From assembly GCF_002086485.1 (NCBI RefSeq), contig NZ_MVHF01000043.1, positions 1 to 64,000 on the forward strand: a DNA stretch of 64,000 nt, written 5' to 3'. The translations under genes and the position numbers were made by a program. This document shows, one piece after another, positions 8,992 to 17,691 of the stretch (its first letter is position 1; each line of letters starts with the position of its first letter). The notes beneath the pieces are model-generated. The model was not told the origin of the DNA. It saw nothing but the letters and a program-made list of their open reading frames with translations, and did no database searches. This stretch comes from Mycobacterium aquaticum (GTDB lineage Bacteria; Actinomycetota; Actinomycetes; Mycobacteriales; Mycobacteriaceae).

Positions 8992-10590
8992 CTAAGGCCG
9001 CCGACGCGCTGCGCGCACGGTCTGCGCCGCCAGCCCTACCCCTGCGCCGATCAACAACCCCAGCCACACCAGGTGCGCGACGATCAGCAGACCGCGATGC
9101 GTCGCCGCGGGCGCCGAGCCGCCGATCCGCTGTACCGCGACGTCGCCGTCGGTTTCCCGGACCACCCAGCCGACCCCGGCGTCGGCCAGCTGCTGCGGTG
9201 ACGCACCCGAGAGCAGCATGTCCTGCACGGCGCGGGCGCGGGCGCCCTCGCCCGGCACGGTGTGCCCGCCGATCGACAGGTCACCCGTGCTGAGCACATC
9301 GGCCCGCACCCAGCGCGGCAGCGGGTCGAGCACCGGAGCCGGCCCCGACCAGGAGAATTGCCGCATCATGTCGGGCGGCAGCACCGCCACCGGCCGCGGA
9401 TCGGCGTTGATCTGCGCGGCCGCGGCAGCCCAGCCGGCCGGATAGTGCACGGCCCGCATCTGGCCACCCAAACCCCACGCCAGATCGGGCAGCACGGCGA
9501 TCAACGCCACGCAGCACACCGCGGCCGTCGCGGACGCGGGCAGCCGGCGGTGCAGGGTCAGCGGGGCAGCCGCGGCCGCAAGCGTGTACCCGGGCATCGC
9601 CAGGGCCACCCACTTCTGCCCGTCGCGCAGCACTCCCAGCCCCGGAATGGCCCGCACCGCGCTCTCCACGAACGCCAGGCCCGGCCCGGTGGCCAGCAAC
9701 GCCGGGCCGATCACCGCGACGGCGGCCAGGACCAGCAACGGCAGCGTCATGCGTCTGGCAGGCGCACGCAACACGACCGGCAGGCCCGCCGCCACCACGC
9801 CGAGCAGCACCACCGTGGCCAGCACCGCGAACAGCGAGGCTCGCGAAGCCGGGGTGGCCGCACTGTTCCAGATACCACCGAGGCCGGCCAGGCTGCCGAG
9901 GGTGCCGAGCCCGGGTTCGGCCCGCGCGGCGAACGCGTGAATCCCGGCCGACGACTCCGCTGCCGACGCGTTCACGGCGCCGCCGAGCAGCGCGGCCGTC
10001 AACCAGGGCAGCGCGGCCAGCACGGCGGCGAGAAAGCCCACCGCAGCGACCCGGACGCGACCCCAGCCGTCGCCGGGCACCGCCACACAGGTCAGCGCCA
10101 CCAGCAGGGCCAGCAAAAGGCCCGTCGGCGTCAGCCCGGCCACGGCGATCCAGAACGCCAGTGCGAAGGGCGATCCACAGCCCGTGCGCAACCGCACGAC
10201 GGCGGTCGCCACCCAGGGCAGGCAGCCGTAACCGACCAGCAGACTCCAGTGGCCCTGCAGCAACCGCTCGGCGACGTAGGGATTCCACACGGCCAGCGTC
10301 GCGGCGATGAACTGCCCGGGCAGTCCGGCGGCCAGCACCTCGGCGGCCAGCCGGGCCGCGCCCCAACCGGCCAGCCACAGCCCGCCCACCAGCAGCAGCT
10401 TGACCACCACGCCGCCATCGAGCACCGCCGAGGTCACCGCGATGAAGAAGTCCTGCGGAAGCGCTCGCGGCGCGGCTTCGGACAGGCCGAGCGCGGCGTC
10501 GGTCAGATACGAGCGCGGTGTCGAGACCGCGTCGCGCAGCAGCAGGTAGCCGGGTCCCAGGACCGGCGCCGTCACCAGCAGCGACAGCAC
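8992..10590 (-). CDS. polytopic membrane protein (Rv0226c-like)
   Basis: A roughly 532-residue protein with about ten or more hydrophobic helices and a large non-membrane loop near the C-terminus before a last helix (GLLIVAHLVWLGLLIGAGVG). It resembles GT-C-fold membrane proteins, but no catalytic signature can be assigned. The GTG at 10590 is the first standard start. Upstream, in-frame codons (SSRFWLPAYAL) continue the first membrane helix as far as a TGA near 10655, so the true start may lie slightly upstream with a rare start codon. It follows the DUF3068 gene on the same strand, almost touching it. The position matches Rv0226c. Confidence 0.78.
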   Translation of the reverse strand: MLSLLVTAPVLGPGYLLLRDAVSTPRSYLTDAALGLSEAAPRALPQDFFIAVTSAVLDGGVVVKLLLVGGLWLAGWGAARLAAEVLAAGLPGQFIAATLAVWNPYVAERLLQGHWSLLVGYGCLPWVATAVVRLRTGCGSPFALAFWIAVAGLTPTGLLLALLVALTCVAVPGDGWGRVRVAAVGFLAAVLAALPWLTAALLGGAVNASAAESSAGIHAFAARAEPGLGTLGSLAGLGGIWNSAATPASRASLFAVLATVVLLGVVAAGLPVVLRAPARRMTLPLLVLAAVAVIGPALLATGPGLAFVESAVRAIPGLGVLRDGQKWVALAMPGYTLAAAAAPLTLHRRLPASATAAVCCVALIAVLPDLAWGLGGQMRAVHYPAGWAAAAAQINADPRPVAVLPPDMMRQFSWSGPAPVLDPLPRWVRADVLSTGDLSIGGHTVPGEGARARAVQDMLLSGASPQQLADAGVGWVVRETDGDVAVQRIGGSAPAATHRGLLIVAHLVWLGLLIGAGVGLAAQTVRAARRRP

Positions 10591-10625
10591 CAGCGCGTAG
10601 GCCGGCAGCCAGAACCGGGAGGAAA

Positions 10626-11822
10626 TCAGACCGGTCGGTCCGGTGGCAGGTCAGAGGGACGCTGCGCGGGCAGCTTTTCGGTCTTGGCTTCCGCTCCAGG
10701 CACTTGGATGCCCTGGGTGTCGAAGAAGCCGTGGTCGGCGGTGTCGAGGCCCGGGTCGATCAGCGTCGACTCGGCGCGCAGCGCGAACGAGGCCAGAAGC
10801 GCTCCGCCGATCAGTGTCACCAGGCCCAGCGCGGTGAACGTGATGGGCAGGACGCGCGACCACAGCGACACCCGGTCGCGTTCGTCGCGGGCGGAGGCCA
10901 CCTGCGACTCGATGGTGCTCTCGTTGGAGGTCACCTTGTAGTCGACGTAGGTGACCTCGGGTTTCAGCGGATCACGGGCGTAGTACTGATAACCGTGGTC
11001 GGTGGCCTTGACGATGGTGCCCGAGACCGGATCCACCCAGAACGTCCGCTGCGCCGCGTAGTAGCGGTTCATCGTGATCTCTTCGTCCGGCTCGCCCGGT
11101 ACACCCCATACCGAGGCCCGCGCCTTCACGGTGCTGTCGACGTCATCCTCGTACAGCGAGGCGTACTTCACCGGCTCGACCAGCTTGCCGTCGGCGTCGT
11201 AGCCCACGTTCTGCGTGAACCGGTAGGTGGTCAGCCCGTTGACGTCTTCTTCGCCGTCGTAGTTCGCGTCGAACGGCTTCTGGGCGATCGGGTCGAACAT
11301 CTGGTAGGTCTTTTTCTCCGTGTCGAACGGGAACCGGTAGGTCAGACCCTCGTGCGGCAGCGCCACGCTGGTGGGCGGCTTCTGGTCTTCCATGCCGCGG
11401 GGCTTCTGCACAGAGCCGCCCGGGTTGTTGTCCGACGACACCGCCAGCGCCGTGCTCCGGTTCATGGTGACGGTGTCGACCATCGCCAACAACAGACCGG
11501 TGTCTTGCTGGCGATCGGTCCGCCGCAGTGACGTGCCCACCTGCAGTGTCACCACCTCGGCGTTGGACGGCGATTCCACGCTCATCTGCTGTTGCATCGC
11601 CACCGGCACGTTGCGGTCCACCGAGAACTTCTCGGCCGACAACGACGCCGGGTCGAACGCGGTCCCGGTGCCCTCGCTGACCAGCGTGGTGTCCAGGTTG
11701 AGCGGGATCTTGGCGATCTTGCCCTTGGTATAGGTCGTCAGCAGCAGGGCGGCGATCAACAGGGCGGCACCCAGCCCCATCAATCCGCATGCCGCGATAC
11801 GCAGCGCCACAGCGCGGTTCAA
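10626..11822 (-). CDS. DUF3068 membrane protein (Rv0227c-like, lipomannan maturation)
   Basis: A 398-residue protein with one N-terminal helix (residues about 8-30), a large extracytoplasmic domain and a second helix near residue 330 (PITFTALGLVTLIGGALL), which is the DUF3068 layout. The homologs MSMEG_0317 and C. glutamicum NCgl2760 have been reported as needed for lipomannan maturation and lipoarabinomannan synthesis (from memory of the literature). The start is TTG, supported by a near-perfect Shine-Dalgarno (AAAGGAGG) 6 nt upstream. The C-terminal tail is hydrophilic and probably cytoplasmic. It heads a two-gene unit with the Rv0226c-like protein and diverges from the acyltransferase. Confidence 0.88.
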   Translation of the reverse strand: MNRAVALRIAACGLMGLGAALLIAALLLTTYTKGKIAKIPLNLDTTLVSEGTGTAFDPASLSAEKFSVDRNVPVAMQQQMSVESPSNAEVVTLQVGTSLRRTDRQQDTGLLLAMVDTVTMNRSTALAVSSDNNPGGSVQKPRGMEDQKPPTSVALPHEGLTYRFPFDTEKKTYQMFDPIAQKPFDANYDGEEDVNGLTTYRFTQNVGYDADGKLVEPVKYASLYEDDVDSTVKARASVWGVPGEPDEEITMNRYYAAQRTFWVDPVSGTIVKATDHGYQYYARDPLKPEVTYVDYKVTSNESTIESQVASARDERDRVSLWSRVLPITFTALGLVTLIGGALLASFALRAESTLIDPGLDTADHGFFDTQGIQVPGAEAKTEKLPAQRPSDLPPDRPV

Positions 11823-11978
11823 ACCGGGCCTCCTTTGGTGTGGGCCAACTTGTCCTCAGGGCAAACCCGTTCGACCCTAACAGCACTATTTAAGGCCATC
11901 ACTTACGACAAGGGCATCCTGTGGTGGCACTTCACCGTCCGTTTGGTGTGTTTGCGTCGTCCCGGCACACTGGTCGTC

Positions 11979-13184
11979 GTGGCGACCCGGCAATCGGACC
12001 CGAACTCCGAGGTCGGCGGGACGAGGAGCTTCCTGCCGGCAGTCGAGGGCATGCGTGCCTGCGCGGCCATGGGCGTCGTGCTGACCCACGTCGCGTTCCA
12101 GACCGGCCACACCGGCGGCGGCTTCTTCGGGCGGATCTTCGGCAGGTTCGACCTGGCCGTGGCGGTGTTCTTCGCGCTGTCGGGCTTCCTGCTGTGGCGC
12201 GGTCACGCTGCCGCTGCCCGCGGACTGCGCCCGCGGCCGCCGACGGGGCACTACCTGCGATCGCGGGTGGCGCGCATCATGCCGGGATACGTGGTGGCCG
12301 TCGTGGTGATCCTGCTGCTGCTCCCCGAGGCGAAGGCCGACTTCACGGTATGGCTGGCCAATCTCACGCTGACGCAGATCTACGTTCCGCTGACCCTGAC
12401 CGCCGGGCTGACCCAGATGTGGAGTCTGTCGGTCGAGGTCACCTTCTACCTGGCGCTGCCGTTCCTGGCGCTGCTGGCTCGCCGGCTGCCGGTACGAGCC
12501 CGCATCGGGGTGATCACCGCGGTGGCCGTGCTGAGCCTGGCGTGGGTGTGGATCCCGTTCGACGGGAGCACCGGGCAGAACCCGTGGAACTGGCCGCCGG
12601 CGTTCTTCTCGTGGTTCGCCGGCGGGATGGTGCTGGCCGAGCTGACGGTCACCCCGTTCGGCCGGGCGCACCGGCTGGGCCGCAACCGACTGCTGATGGG
12701 GTTGGTCGCGCTGGTGGCGTTCGCGATCGGGGCGTCACCCATGGCAGGGATGGACGGGTTGCGCCCGGGGTCGGTTACGCAGGTGACGCTGAAGACGGCG
12801 ATGGGCGCGGTGCTCGCCGCTGCGCTGCTGGCGCCGCTGGTACTCGACCGGCCCGACACCCCGCACCGGATCCTCGGCAGCCGCGTGATGGTCACCCTGG
12901 GCCGCTGGTCCTACGGCTTGTTCGTGTGGCACCTGGCTGCGCTGGCGATGGTGTTCCCGATGATCGGGGAATTCCTGTTCAACGGTGGCATGCCTGCGGT
13001 TCTGGTGCTGACGCTGGTGTTCGGTTTTGCCTTGGCCGCAGTCAGTTACGCCCTGGTCGAGTCACCATGCCGGGAGGCGTTCCGGCGCTGGGAGTATCGC
13101 CATCAGCGTCCGGTGCCGCCGCTGGACAGCTCGATCACCGACGAACCCGAGCCAGAACCCGAGCCGCAGCCCGCGCTGCGCTGA
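11979..13184 (+). CDS. tmaT: acyltransferase family 3, TmaT-like (Rv0228-like)
   Basis: A 401-residue integral membrane acyltransferase (acyltransferase_3 fold, about ten helices). Seen: FLPAVEGMRACAAMGVVLTH at the N-terminus, the typical R/H-containing first helix of the family, and MWSLSVEVTFYLALP (the conserved SLSxE motif) in the middle. Corynebacterial and mycobacterial homologs next to the DUF3068 gene (TmaT) acetylate trehalose monomycolate before export by MmpL3; the assignment rests on this synteny. GTG 11979 gives a length close to Rv0228, although no clear ribosome site is visible. The C-terminus is a short Glu/Pro-rich tail. Confidence 0.82.
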   Translation: MATRQSDPNSEVGGTRSFLPAVEGMRACAAMGVVLTHVAFQTGHTGGGFFGRIFGRFDLAVAVFFALSGFLLWRGHAAAARGLRPRPPTGHYLRSRVARIMPGYVVAVVVILLLLPEAKADFTVWLANLTLTQIYVPLTLTAGLTQMWSLSVEVTFYLALPFLALLARRLPVRARIGVITAVAVLSLAWVWIPFDGSTGQNPWNWPPAFFSWFAGGMVLAELTVTPFGRAHRLGRNRLLMGLVALVAFAIGASPMAGMDGLRPGSVTQVTLKTAMGAVLAAALLAPLVLDRPDTPHRILGSRVMVTLGRWSYGLFVWHLAALAMVFPMIGEFLFNGGMPAVLVLTLVFGFALAAVSYALVESPCREAFRRWEYRHQRPVPPLDSSITDEPEPEPEPQPALR

Positions 13185-13206
13185 GGGCGCCGTCGGGCGG
13201 CCGTGC

Positions 13207-13932
13207 CTACTCGTTGACCAGGTAGGGGTTCGGCGTCGCGGCCCAGATCCGTTCTGCCGCGCGGCTGTCCTTGTCCTGCAACGCTTTCAGGAGTTTGTTG
13301 TGCAGGGCCAGCGCATGATGGGAAATTCCGTCGGTGACATCGGGCTGCTCGCGCAGCTGGGTCCTGACGGCGCTGCGCAACTCGCTGTAGAGGTCGACCA
13401 GCAGCACGTTCTTGGTGGCCGCCGCGATCTGCATGTGGAATGCGTAGTCGGCTTCGACGAACGCTTCCGGATCGTCGTGCTGCGCTGCGACCTCGCAGGC
13501 CTGCGCCGCTTCCTGCAGTTGTAGGAGATCTTTCTCGGAGCGGTTCCGCGCGGCCAGACCGGCAACCGACATCTCGAACGCGCGCCGCACATCGAACAGC
13601 TCGGCAATGCTCGCGCGCCTGATCTTGTCCGTCAGAGTGTCGCCCGCGCCGGGTGTCGCCGAGACGTATGTGCCGTCGCCGACCTGCACCCGCAGCACGC
13701 CGCTGTGTACGAGGGCCCGTACGGCTTCGCGCACCGTTGACCGCCCGACCCCGAAGCGTTCCATGAGGACTGGTTCCGGGGGTAGTCGGTCGCCCACCTT
13801 CAACTCACCGTTGGTGATCGCGGTCTGGAGCTCGCTGATGATCTGGTCGGCCAGTCGCAGCCGGCTCACCCGATTGACGTTGGGTAGGACCGAATCGGCC
13901 TTGCCGCCACCTTGTTTGGCGCGAGACACCAC
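13207..13932 (-). CDS. GntR-family (FadR/FCD-type) transcriptional regulator
   Basis: A 241-residue regulator. The winged HTH spans about residues 25-95 (DRLPPEPVLMERFGVGRSTV and the wing VQVGDGTYV); the rest is an all-helical FCD ligand domain with metal-binding-type His residues (YAFHMQIAAAT, ISHHALALH). Upstream in-frame starts exist, but GTG 13932 is preceded by GGAGGG with 7-nt spacing. It is divergent from the TcuA-like flavoprotein gene. The sequence GATGGTCTGA, 26 bp upstream of its start, recurs inverted in the promoter of the transporter gene at 15767, so it probably represses itself and the catabolic cluster until the substrate is present. Confidence 0.87.
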   Translation of the reverse strand: MVSRAKQGGGKADSVLPNVNRVSRLRLADQIISELQTAITNGELKVGDRLPPEPVLMERFGVGRSTVREAVRALVHSGVLRVQVGDGTYVSATPGAGDTLTDKIRRASIAELFDVRRAFEMSVAGLAARNRSEKDLLQLQEAAQACEVAAQHDDPEAFVEADYAFHMQIAAATKNVLLVDLYSELRSAVRTQLREQPDVTDGISHHALALHNKLLKALQDKDSRAAERIWAATPNPYLVNE

Positions 13933-13957
13933 TGGCGGGCCCTCCATGAATTGGGGT

Positions 13958-13967
13958 GATGGTCTGA
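13958..13967. promoter_or_regulatory. candidate GntR operator half-site
   Basis: GATGGTCTGA at 13958-13967 is the exact reverse complement of TCAGACCATC inside the symmetrical site at 15767-15781. It lies just upstream of the GntR gene start, a likely place for autoregulation. Confidence 0.45.
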
Positions 13968-14024
13968 CGTTTCCCTGTGGACGATACAACACCGCCTGCC
14001 CCGCTGCGGATCTCCGGGTGGGGA

Positions 14025-14074
14025 TTGACAACGGAGCGACCACGAGTCAATGATCAGACGTCTGCTGATCTGAT
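14025..14074 (+). promoter_or_regulatory. promoter and candidate GntR operator of the flavoprotein gene
   Basis: A perfect -35 hexamer TTGACA lies at 14025-14030. About 22 bp further is a dyad-rich stretch with half-site ATCAGA (14053-14058), the 10-bp palindrome CAGACGTCTG (14055-14064) and half-site TCTGAT (14069-14074). The same half-sites make up the operator at 15767. The dyads cover the expected start of transcription, suggesting repression by the adjacent GntR protein. Confidence 0.55.
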
Positions 14075-14092
14075 GGATATGGAGGAGCGAGG

Positions 14093-15586
14093 ATGGCAAA
14101 GCGAGTCATCGTTGTCGGGGCGGGCAACGCTGCGTTGGTGGCGGCGCTGGCTGCGTCGGACGCCGGTGCGGACGTCACCGTGCTGGAGAAGGCGCCGCAG
14201 GACCAGCGCGGCGGCAACACGCGATACACGGCGGGCCTGGTGAGGTTCGCCTTTGACGAATTGTCCACCGTGGACGAGCTTTTGGGTAGCAACGCGGCAA
14301 CCAGTGGTGCGGTGACGGTCGAGCCCTATACGGCCGAAACGTTCACCAGCGCGATCATGCAGACGTCCAGGGGCGAGGCGGACGCGGATCTCACCGACTG
14401 GCTGGTTTCGGAGAGCCAGGATGTCTTGCGCTGGATGAAGGACCATGGCATCGATTTCGAGTTCGCCCAATACCTGACCACGGCCGAGGGCGGCAAGACC
14501 GTCTACCGCAACGGGCTGGTGCTGCAGTCCGCAGGCGGCGGCGAAGGCCTCACCGCGATGGAGTTCGCGGCCGTCGAACGGGCCGGATGTGAAATCCGTT
14601 ACGGCACTGCGGCAATCGATCTGATCAGAGACGACATCGGTGGGGTCGTCGGCGTCCGGATCCGCAACGATGCCGGATACACCGAAGACCTCTACGGTGA
14701 GGTGATCCTGGGCTGTGGCGGGTTCGAGGCCAATCCGGAGATGCGGACCAGGTATCTGGGCCCGGAATGGAACCTCGTGAAAGTGCGTGGCGTCCCGTAC
14801 AACACGGGCGAATTGCTCGACGCGGCCTTGCGCGCAGGCGCCGCCACGTACGGGCACTGGGCCGATTGCCACGCCGCGCCGATCGACGTGAACTCGCCCA
14901 AGCAGGGGACTCTCGAAACGGGTGAACGGACCAACCGGACAAGCTTTCTGTTCGGCATAGCCGTCAACGAACAGGCCGAGCGGTTCATCGATGAGGGTCG
15001 GGACTGGGCGCCGCAGAACTACGTCGCCGTCGGTAAGGCGGTCCTCAAGCAGCCCAACGGCATTGGGTACCAGTTGTTCGACGACAAGGTTGCTGAACTC
15101 CTGGACCCACGTTATGGCGACGCAACGGTGTACCAGGCCGACAGCCTGCCGGAGCTAGCCCGGCGGGCCGGGCTCGACCCGGAGAAGTTCGCGCGGACGG
15201 TCCGTGAGTACAACGCAGCGGTCGATGACCTCGTCGCCTTCGACAGTACCGTCAAAGACGGTAAGGCGACGCGCGGGATCGATCCGCCAAAGAGCAACTG
15301 GGCGCAGCGAATCGATACGCCGCCGTACCGGCTGTACCCGTTCACCGGCGGCATCACCTTCACGTTCGGTGGCCTGCGGATCGACCGCGGGGCACGGGTT
15401 CTCGACGCGGGAACCGGGACGCCGATACCGGGCTTGTACGCGATCGGGGAAATGACCGGGGGATTCTTCTATCACAGTTACCCGGCGGGCTCGGGTCTGG
15501 TCTGTGGCTCGGTCACCGGCCGGGCGGCGGGCGCCGCAGCAGCTGCAGCGGCGCTGCGCGGAGTGACGGCCGCGGCAGTCTCTTAG
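14093..15586 (+). CDS. FAD-dependent dehydrogenase, TcuA/flavocytochrome-c type
   Basis: A 497-residue FAD_binding_2 flavoprotein. The N-terminal dinucleotide fold is VIVVGAGNAALVAALAA with VLEKAP after strand beta2, then GGNTRYTAG. The C-terminal FAD contact is GLYAIGEMTGG followed by YPAGSGL. Such proteins oxidise or reduce polycarboxylic acids or 3-ketosteroids; tricarballylate dehydrogenase TcuA is the closest type in length and motifs, but the substrate is not determined. The start has a strong ribosome site (GGAGGAGCGAGG). It is the first gene of the GntR-controlled cluster, followed by a hairpin-filled gap and a separately promoted transporter gene. Confidence 0.82.
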   Translation: MAKRVIVVGAGNAALVAALAASDAGADVTVLEKAPQDQRGGNTRYTAGLVRFAFDELSTVDELLGSNAATSGAVTVEPYTAETFTSAIMQTSRGEADADLTDWLVSESQDVLRWMKDHGIDFEFAQYLTTAEGGKTVYRNGLVLQSAGGGEGLTAMEFAAVERAGCEIRYGTAAIDLIRDDIGGVVGVRIRNDAGYTEDLYGEVILGCGGFEANPEMRTRYLGPEWNLVKVRGVPYNTGELLDAALRAGAATYGHWADCHAAPIDVNSPKQGTLETGERTNRTSFLFGIAVNEQAERFIDEGRDWAPQNYVAVGKAVLKQPNGIGYQLFDDKVAELLDPRYGDATVYQADSLPELARRAGLDPEKFARTVREYNAAVDDLVAFDSTVKDGKATRGIDPPKSNWAQRIDTPPYRLYPFTGGITFTFGGLRIDRGARVLDAGTGTPIPGLYAIGEMTGGFFYHSYPAGSGLVCGSVTGRAAGAAAAAAALRGVTAAAVS

Positions 15587-15590
15587 GAGA

Positions 15591-15694
15591 GCTGCCCCGC
15601 ACCCCTCCTCTCGGGGCAGCGACATGTCCACGCGCCGGATCCGCGTGGAGGCGGAGCCTTGCCGTCGACTTGAAACTGGCGACGGCAAGGCTCC
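15591..15694 (+). terminator. array of three hairpins between flavoprotein and transporter genes
   Basis: Three stem-loops follow each other: an 8-bp stem (15591-15598 with 15613-15620), a 7-bp stem (15628-15634 with 15642-15648) and a perfect 15-bp stem (15653-15667 with 15680-15694, 12-nt loop). No U tract follows. They start 4 bp after the flavoprotein stop codon and probably end or stabilise that transcript, separating it from the transporter operon. Confidence 0.6.
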
Positions 15695-15757
15695 GTGCTG
15701 TCTACGAAAAGCTCATAGGCGCAACGGAATTCGTCGAAATCGGAATGGCAAAACCGA

Positions 15758-15786
15758 TTGACAGACATCAGACCATCTGATGATAT
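15758..15786 (+). promoter_or_regulatory. promoter with embedded GntR operator before the transporter
   Basis: The -35 is TTGACA (15758-15763) and a candidate -10 TGATAT (15781-15786) follows after 17 bp. The perfect inverted repeat ATCAGA-CCA-TCTGAT (15767-15781) lies in the spacer and touches the -10. A repressor here would block RNA polymerase directly. The repeat shares 10 bp with the site upstream of the GntR gene. Confidence 0.65.
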
Positions 15787-15836
15787 TCCTCTGGTCCGGC
15801 CCCAGTGGCACACATCACAGAAGGAGCGCACAGGTC

Positions 15837-17180
15837 ATGGACGAAACGCTCGTGAGTCAAAGACACGGCATCACCCGCAAGACGCCGATGCACGCCGCGC
15901 TGGCCAGCCTCGCCGGCACCGTGGTCGAGTGGTACGACTTCTTCATCTATTCGACGGCCGCCGCCTTGGTGTTCGGTCACCTGTTCTTCCCGAAGGCCAG
16001 CCCGACGGCAGGCCTGATGGCGTCCTTCGCGACCTTCGCGGTGGGCTACCTGGCGCGGCCACTCGGCGGCGTGATCTTCGGCCATTTCGGAGACCGGATC
16101 GGCCGCAAGCGCACCCTGGTCGTCACGTTGTCCATGATGGGCGGCGCGACCTTTCTGATCGGAGTGCTCCCGACCTACACCTCGATCGGAGTCTGGGCGC
16201 CCGCCCTGTTGGTCGTCCTCCGGTTCATCCAGGGCCTTGGGCTTGGTGGCGAATGGGGCGGCGCGGTATTGCTGGCCGTCGAACACGCCCCGTCCGGAAA
16301 ACGCGGTCTCAACGGAAGCTTCCCGCAGATCGGAGCGCCGGTCGGGCTGTTACTGGCCACCGGAACCTTCGCGCTGCTGGGCGGACTGCCAGAGGATCAG
16401 TTCACGGCATGGGGATGGCGCGTGCCCTTCCTCTTCAGCGTCGTCCTGATCCTCCTCGGGTTGCTGATCAGAACCAGAATCGCCGAGACCCCGTCGTTTC
16501 AACGCGTCAAGCAAAATGACGAGGTGGCACGGATGCCCATCGTCGAGGTGCTGCGCACCCAGAAGCGAGAGGTGCTGCAGGCGCTGGGCATGCGTTGGGC
16601 CGAGAACATCTCGTTCTACGTCTTTGCGACACTGTTGATCAGTTACGCGACAAAGGAAGTGGGTTTCTCCCGCACCACGGCGCTCGTCGCCGTCACGGTC
16701 GCAGGCGGCTTCGGTATCGTCGCTCTGCCCTTCTTCGCCGCACTCTCGGATCGGGTCGGTCGACGCAGCGTCTACATCGGCGGCGCGATTGGCGTTGCAG
16801 CGGTGATCTTTCCGTTCTTCTGGCTGGTGCAGACCGGCCACCCCGGATTGCTGTGTGTCGCCGCGGTGCTGATGGCCACGCCGTGGGCAGCCATGTACGG
16901 ACCGCAGGCAGGGTTCTTCGCTGAGATGTTCAGCGCCCGACACCGCTACAGCGGGATGTCGCTCGGCAGCCAGCTTGCTTCGACATTCGCAGGTGGTCCG
17001 ACGCCGCTGATCGCCACCGCACTCATGGCAGCCGCCGGTGGATCGCCATGGCCTGTCTGCGTTTACGTCATCGCAACGGCGGCTGTGACGTTGTTCGCGG
17101 CAGCCTCGACCCGGGAAACCTATCGAGACGACAACGGATTCAGTGGCGTCAGATCTCCGGTTCAGGCGCGGAACAGCTAG
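15837..17180 (+). CDS. MHS-family MFS transporter (organic acid:proton symporter type)
   Basis: A 447-residue, 12-helix major facilitator of the metabolite:H+ symporter subfamily (relatives: ShiA, KgtP, ProP, citrate carriers). Seen: GTVVEWYDFFIYSTAAALVF in helix 1, the loop 2-3 signature GHFGDRIGRKRTL, and FIQGLGLGGEWGGA in helix 4. ATG 15837 follows an AAGGAG ribosome site; earlier in-frame starts lie in the promoter. It probably imports the acid or polyol handled by the neighbouring dehydrogenases and is transcribed from its own operator-controlled promoter. The next gene begins about 50 bp later on the same strand. Confidence 0.88.
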   Translation: MDETLVSQRHGITRKTPMHAALASLAGTVVEWYDFFIYSTAAALVFGHLFFPKASPTAGLMASFATFAVGYLARPLGGVIFGHFGDRIGRKRTLVVTLSMMGGATFLIGVLPTYTSIGVWAPALLVVLRFIQGLGLGGEWGGAVLLAVEHAPSGKRGLNGSFPQIGAPVGLLLATGTFALLGGLPEDQFTAWGWRVPFLFSVVLILLGLLIRTRIAETPSFQRVKQNDEVARMPIVEVLRTQKREVLQALGMRWAENISFYVFATLLISYATKEVGFSRTTALVAVTVAGGFGIVALPFFAALSDRVGRRSVYIGGAIGVAAVIFPFFWLVQTGHPGLLCVAAVLMATPWAAMYGPQAGFFAEMFSARHRYSGMSLGSQLASTFAGGPTPLIATALMAAAGGSPWPVCVYVIATAAVTLFAAASTRETYRDDNGFSGVRSPVQARNS

Positions 17181-17229
17181 TGGTAGGCCATTATTCGCAC
17201 GTGACGAGATAGTGAGGAGCACTCTGCAG

Positions 17230-17691
17230 ATGATCAATGACAGCCGACTGGACAGAACGATGGCAGACGGCCTGATGTCGCTCGCCGACGTTCTGATACC
17301 CGAGCAGGCACCCTGGCCAGCACCCTCGTCAACCGGACTCGCCGACTACTTCGTCGACGCGGTCCGGGTTCCGCAGGACCAACTCGAGCTGGGAGCGCTG
17401 CACGCCACGTGGCTGAACATCCCTCGTGACGAGCCGCTTCAGGCAGCGCGAGCGATCGAACAGCAGATGCCTGCGGCGTTCACGCTGTTTCGGCAGATCT
17501 GCTACCTGGGCTATTACGCGCAGCCCGAGGTCGTGCGAGTGCTGCAGATCGAGATGGACTGCGACTACCACAGTCCGCCGCAACCGCAGGGCTACGTCAT
17601 GGATCTCGACGAAGCCATCCCGCCGCCAAAAGTCGGGCATTACACCCCCACCAACCATGTCCGAAACGTTCGTCTGGAGACCGTGTCATGA
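17230..17691 (+). CDS. gluconate 2-dehydrogenase subunit 3-like small subunit
   Basis: A 153-residue protein matching in size and position the small (gamma) subunit of membrane FAD dehydrogenases (Gluconate_2-dh3 type); seen are DVLIPEQAPWPAPSSTGLADYF near the N-terminus and ICYLGYYAQPEV in the middle. In known complexes this subunit escorts the GMC-type catalytic subunit through the Tat pathway, but no twin-Arg signal is visible here, so the complex may be cytoplasmic or use another route. The start ATG 17230 follows GAGGAG. Its stop overlaps the start of the GMC gene (ATGA), indicating tight coupling. Confidence 0.75.
   Translation: MINDSRLDRTMADGLMSLADVLIPEQAPWPAPSSTGLADYFVDAVRVPQDQLELGALHATWLNIPRDEPLQAARAIEQQMPAAFTLFRQICYLGYYAQPEVVRVLQIEMDCDYHSPPQPQGYVMDLDEAIPPPKVGHYTPTNHVRNVRLETVS

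Noticed and set aside
9262..10941. Long open frame on the plus strand opposite the Rv0226c-like and DUF3068 genes
   Set aside because: Gln/His/Arg-rich composition without structure is typical of the antisense frame of GC-rich genes; the minus-strand proteins show membrane helices, a family match and a ribosome site.
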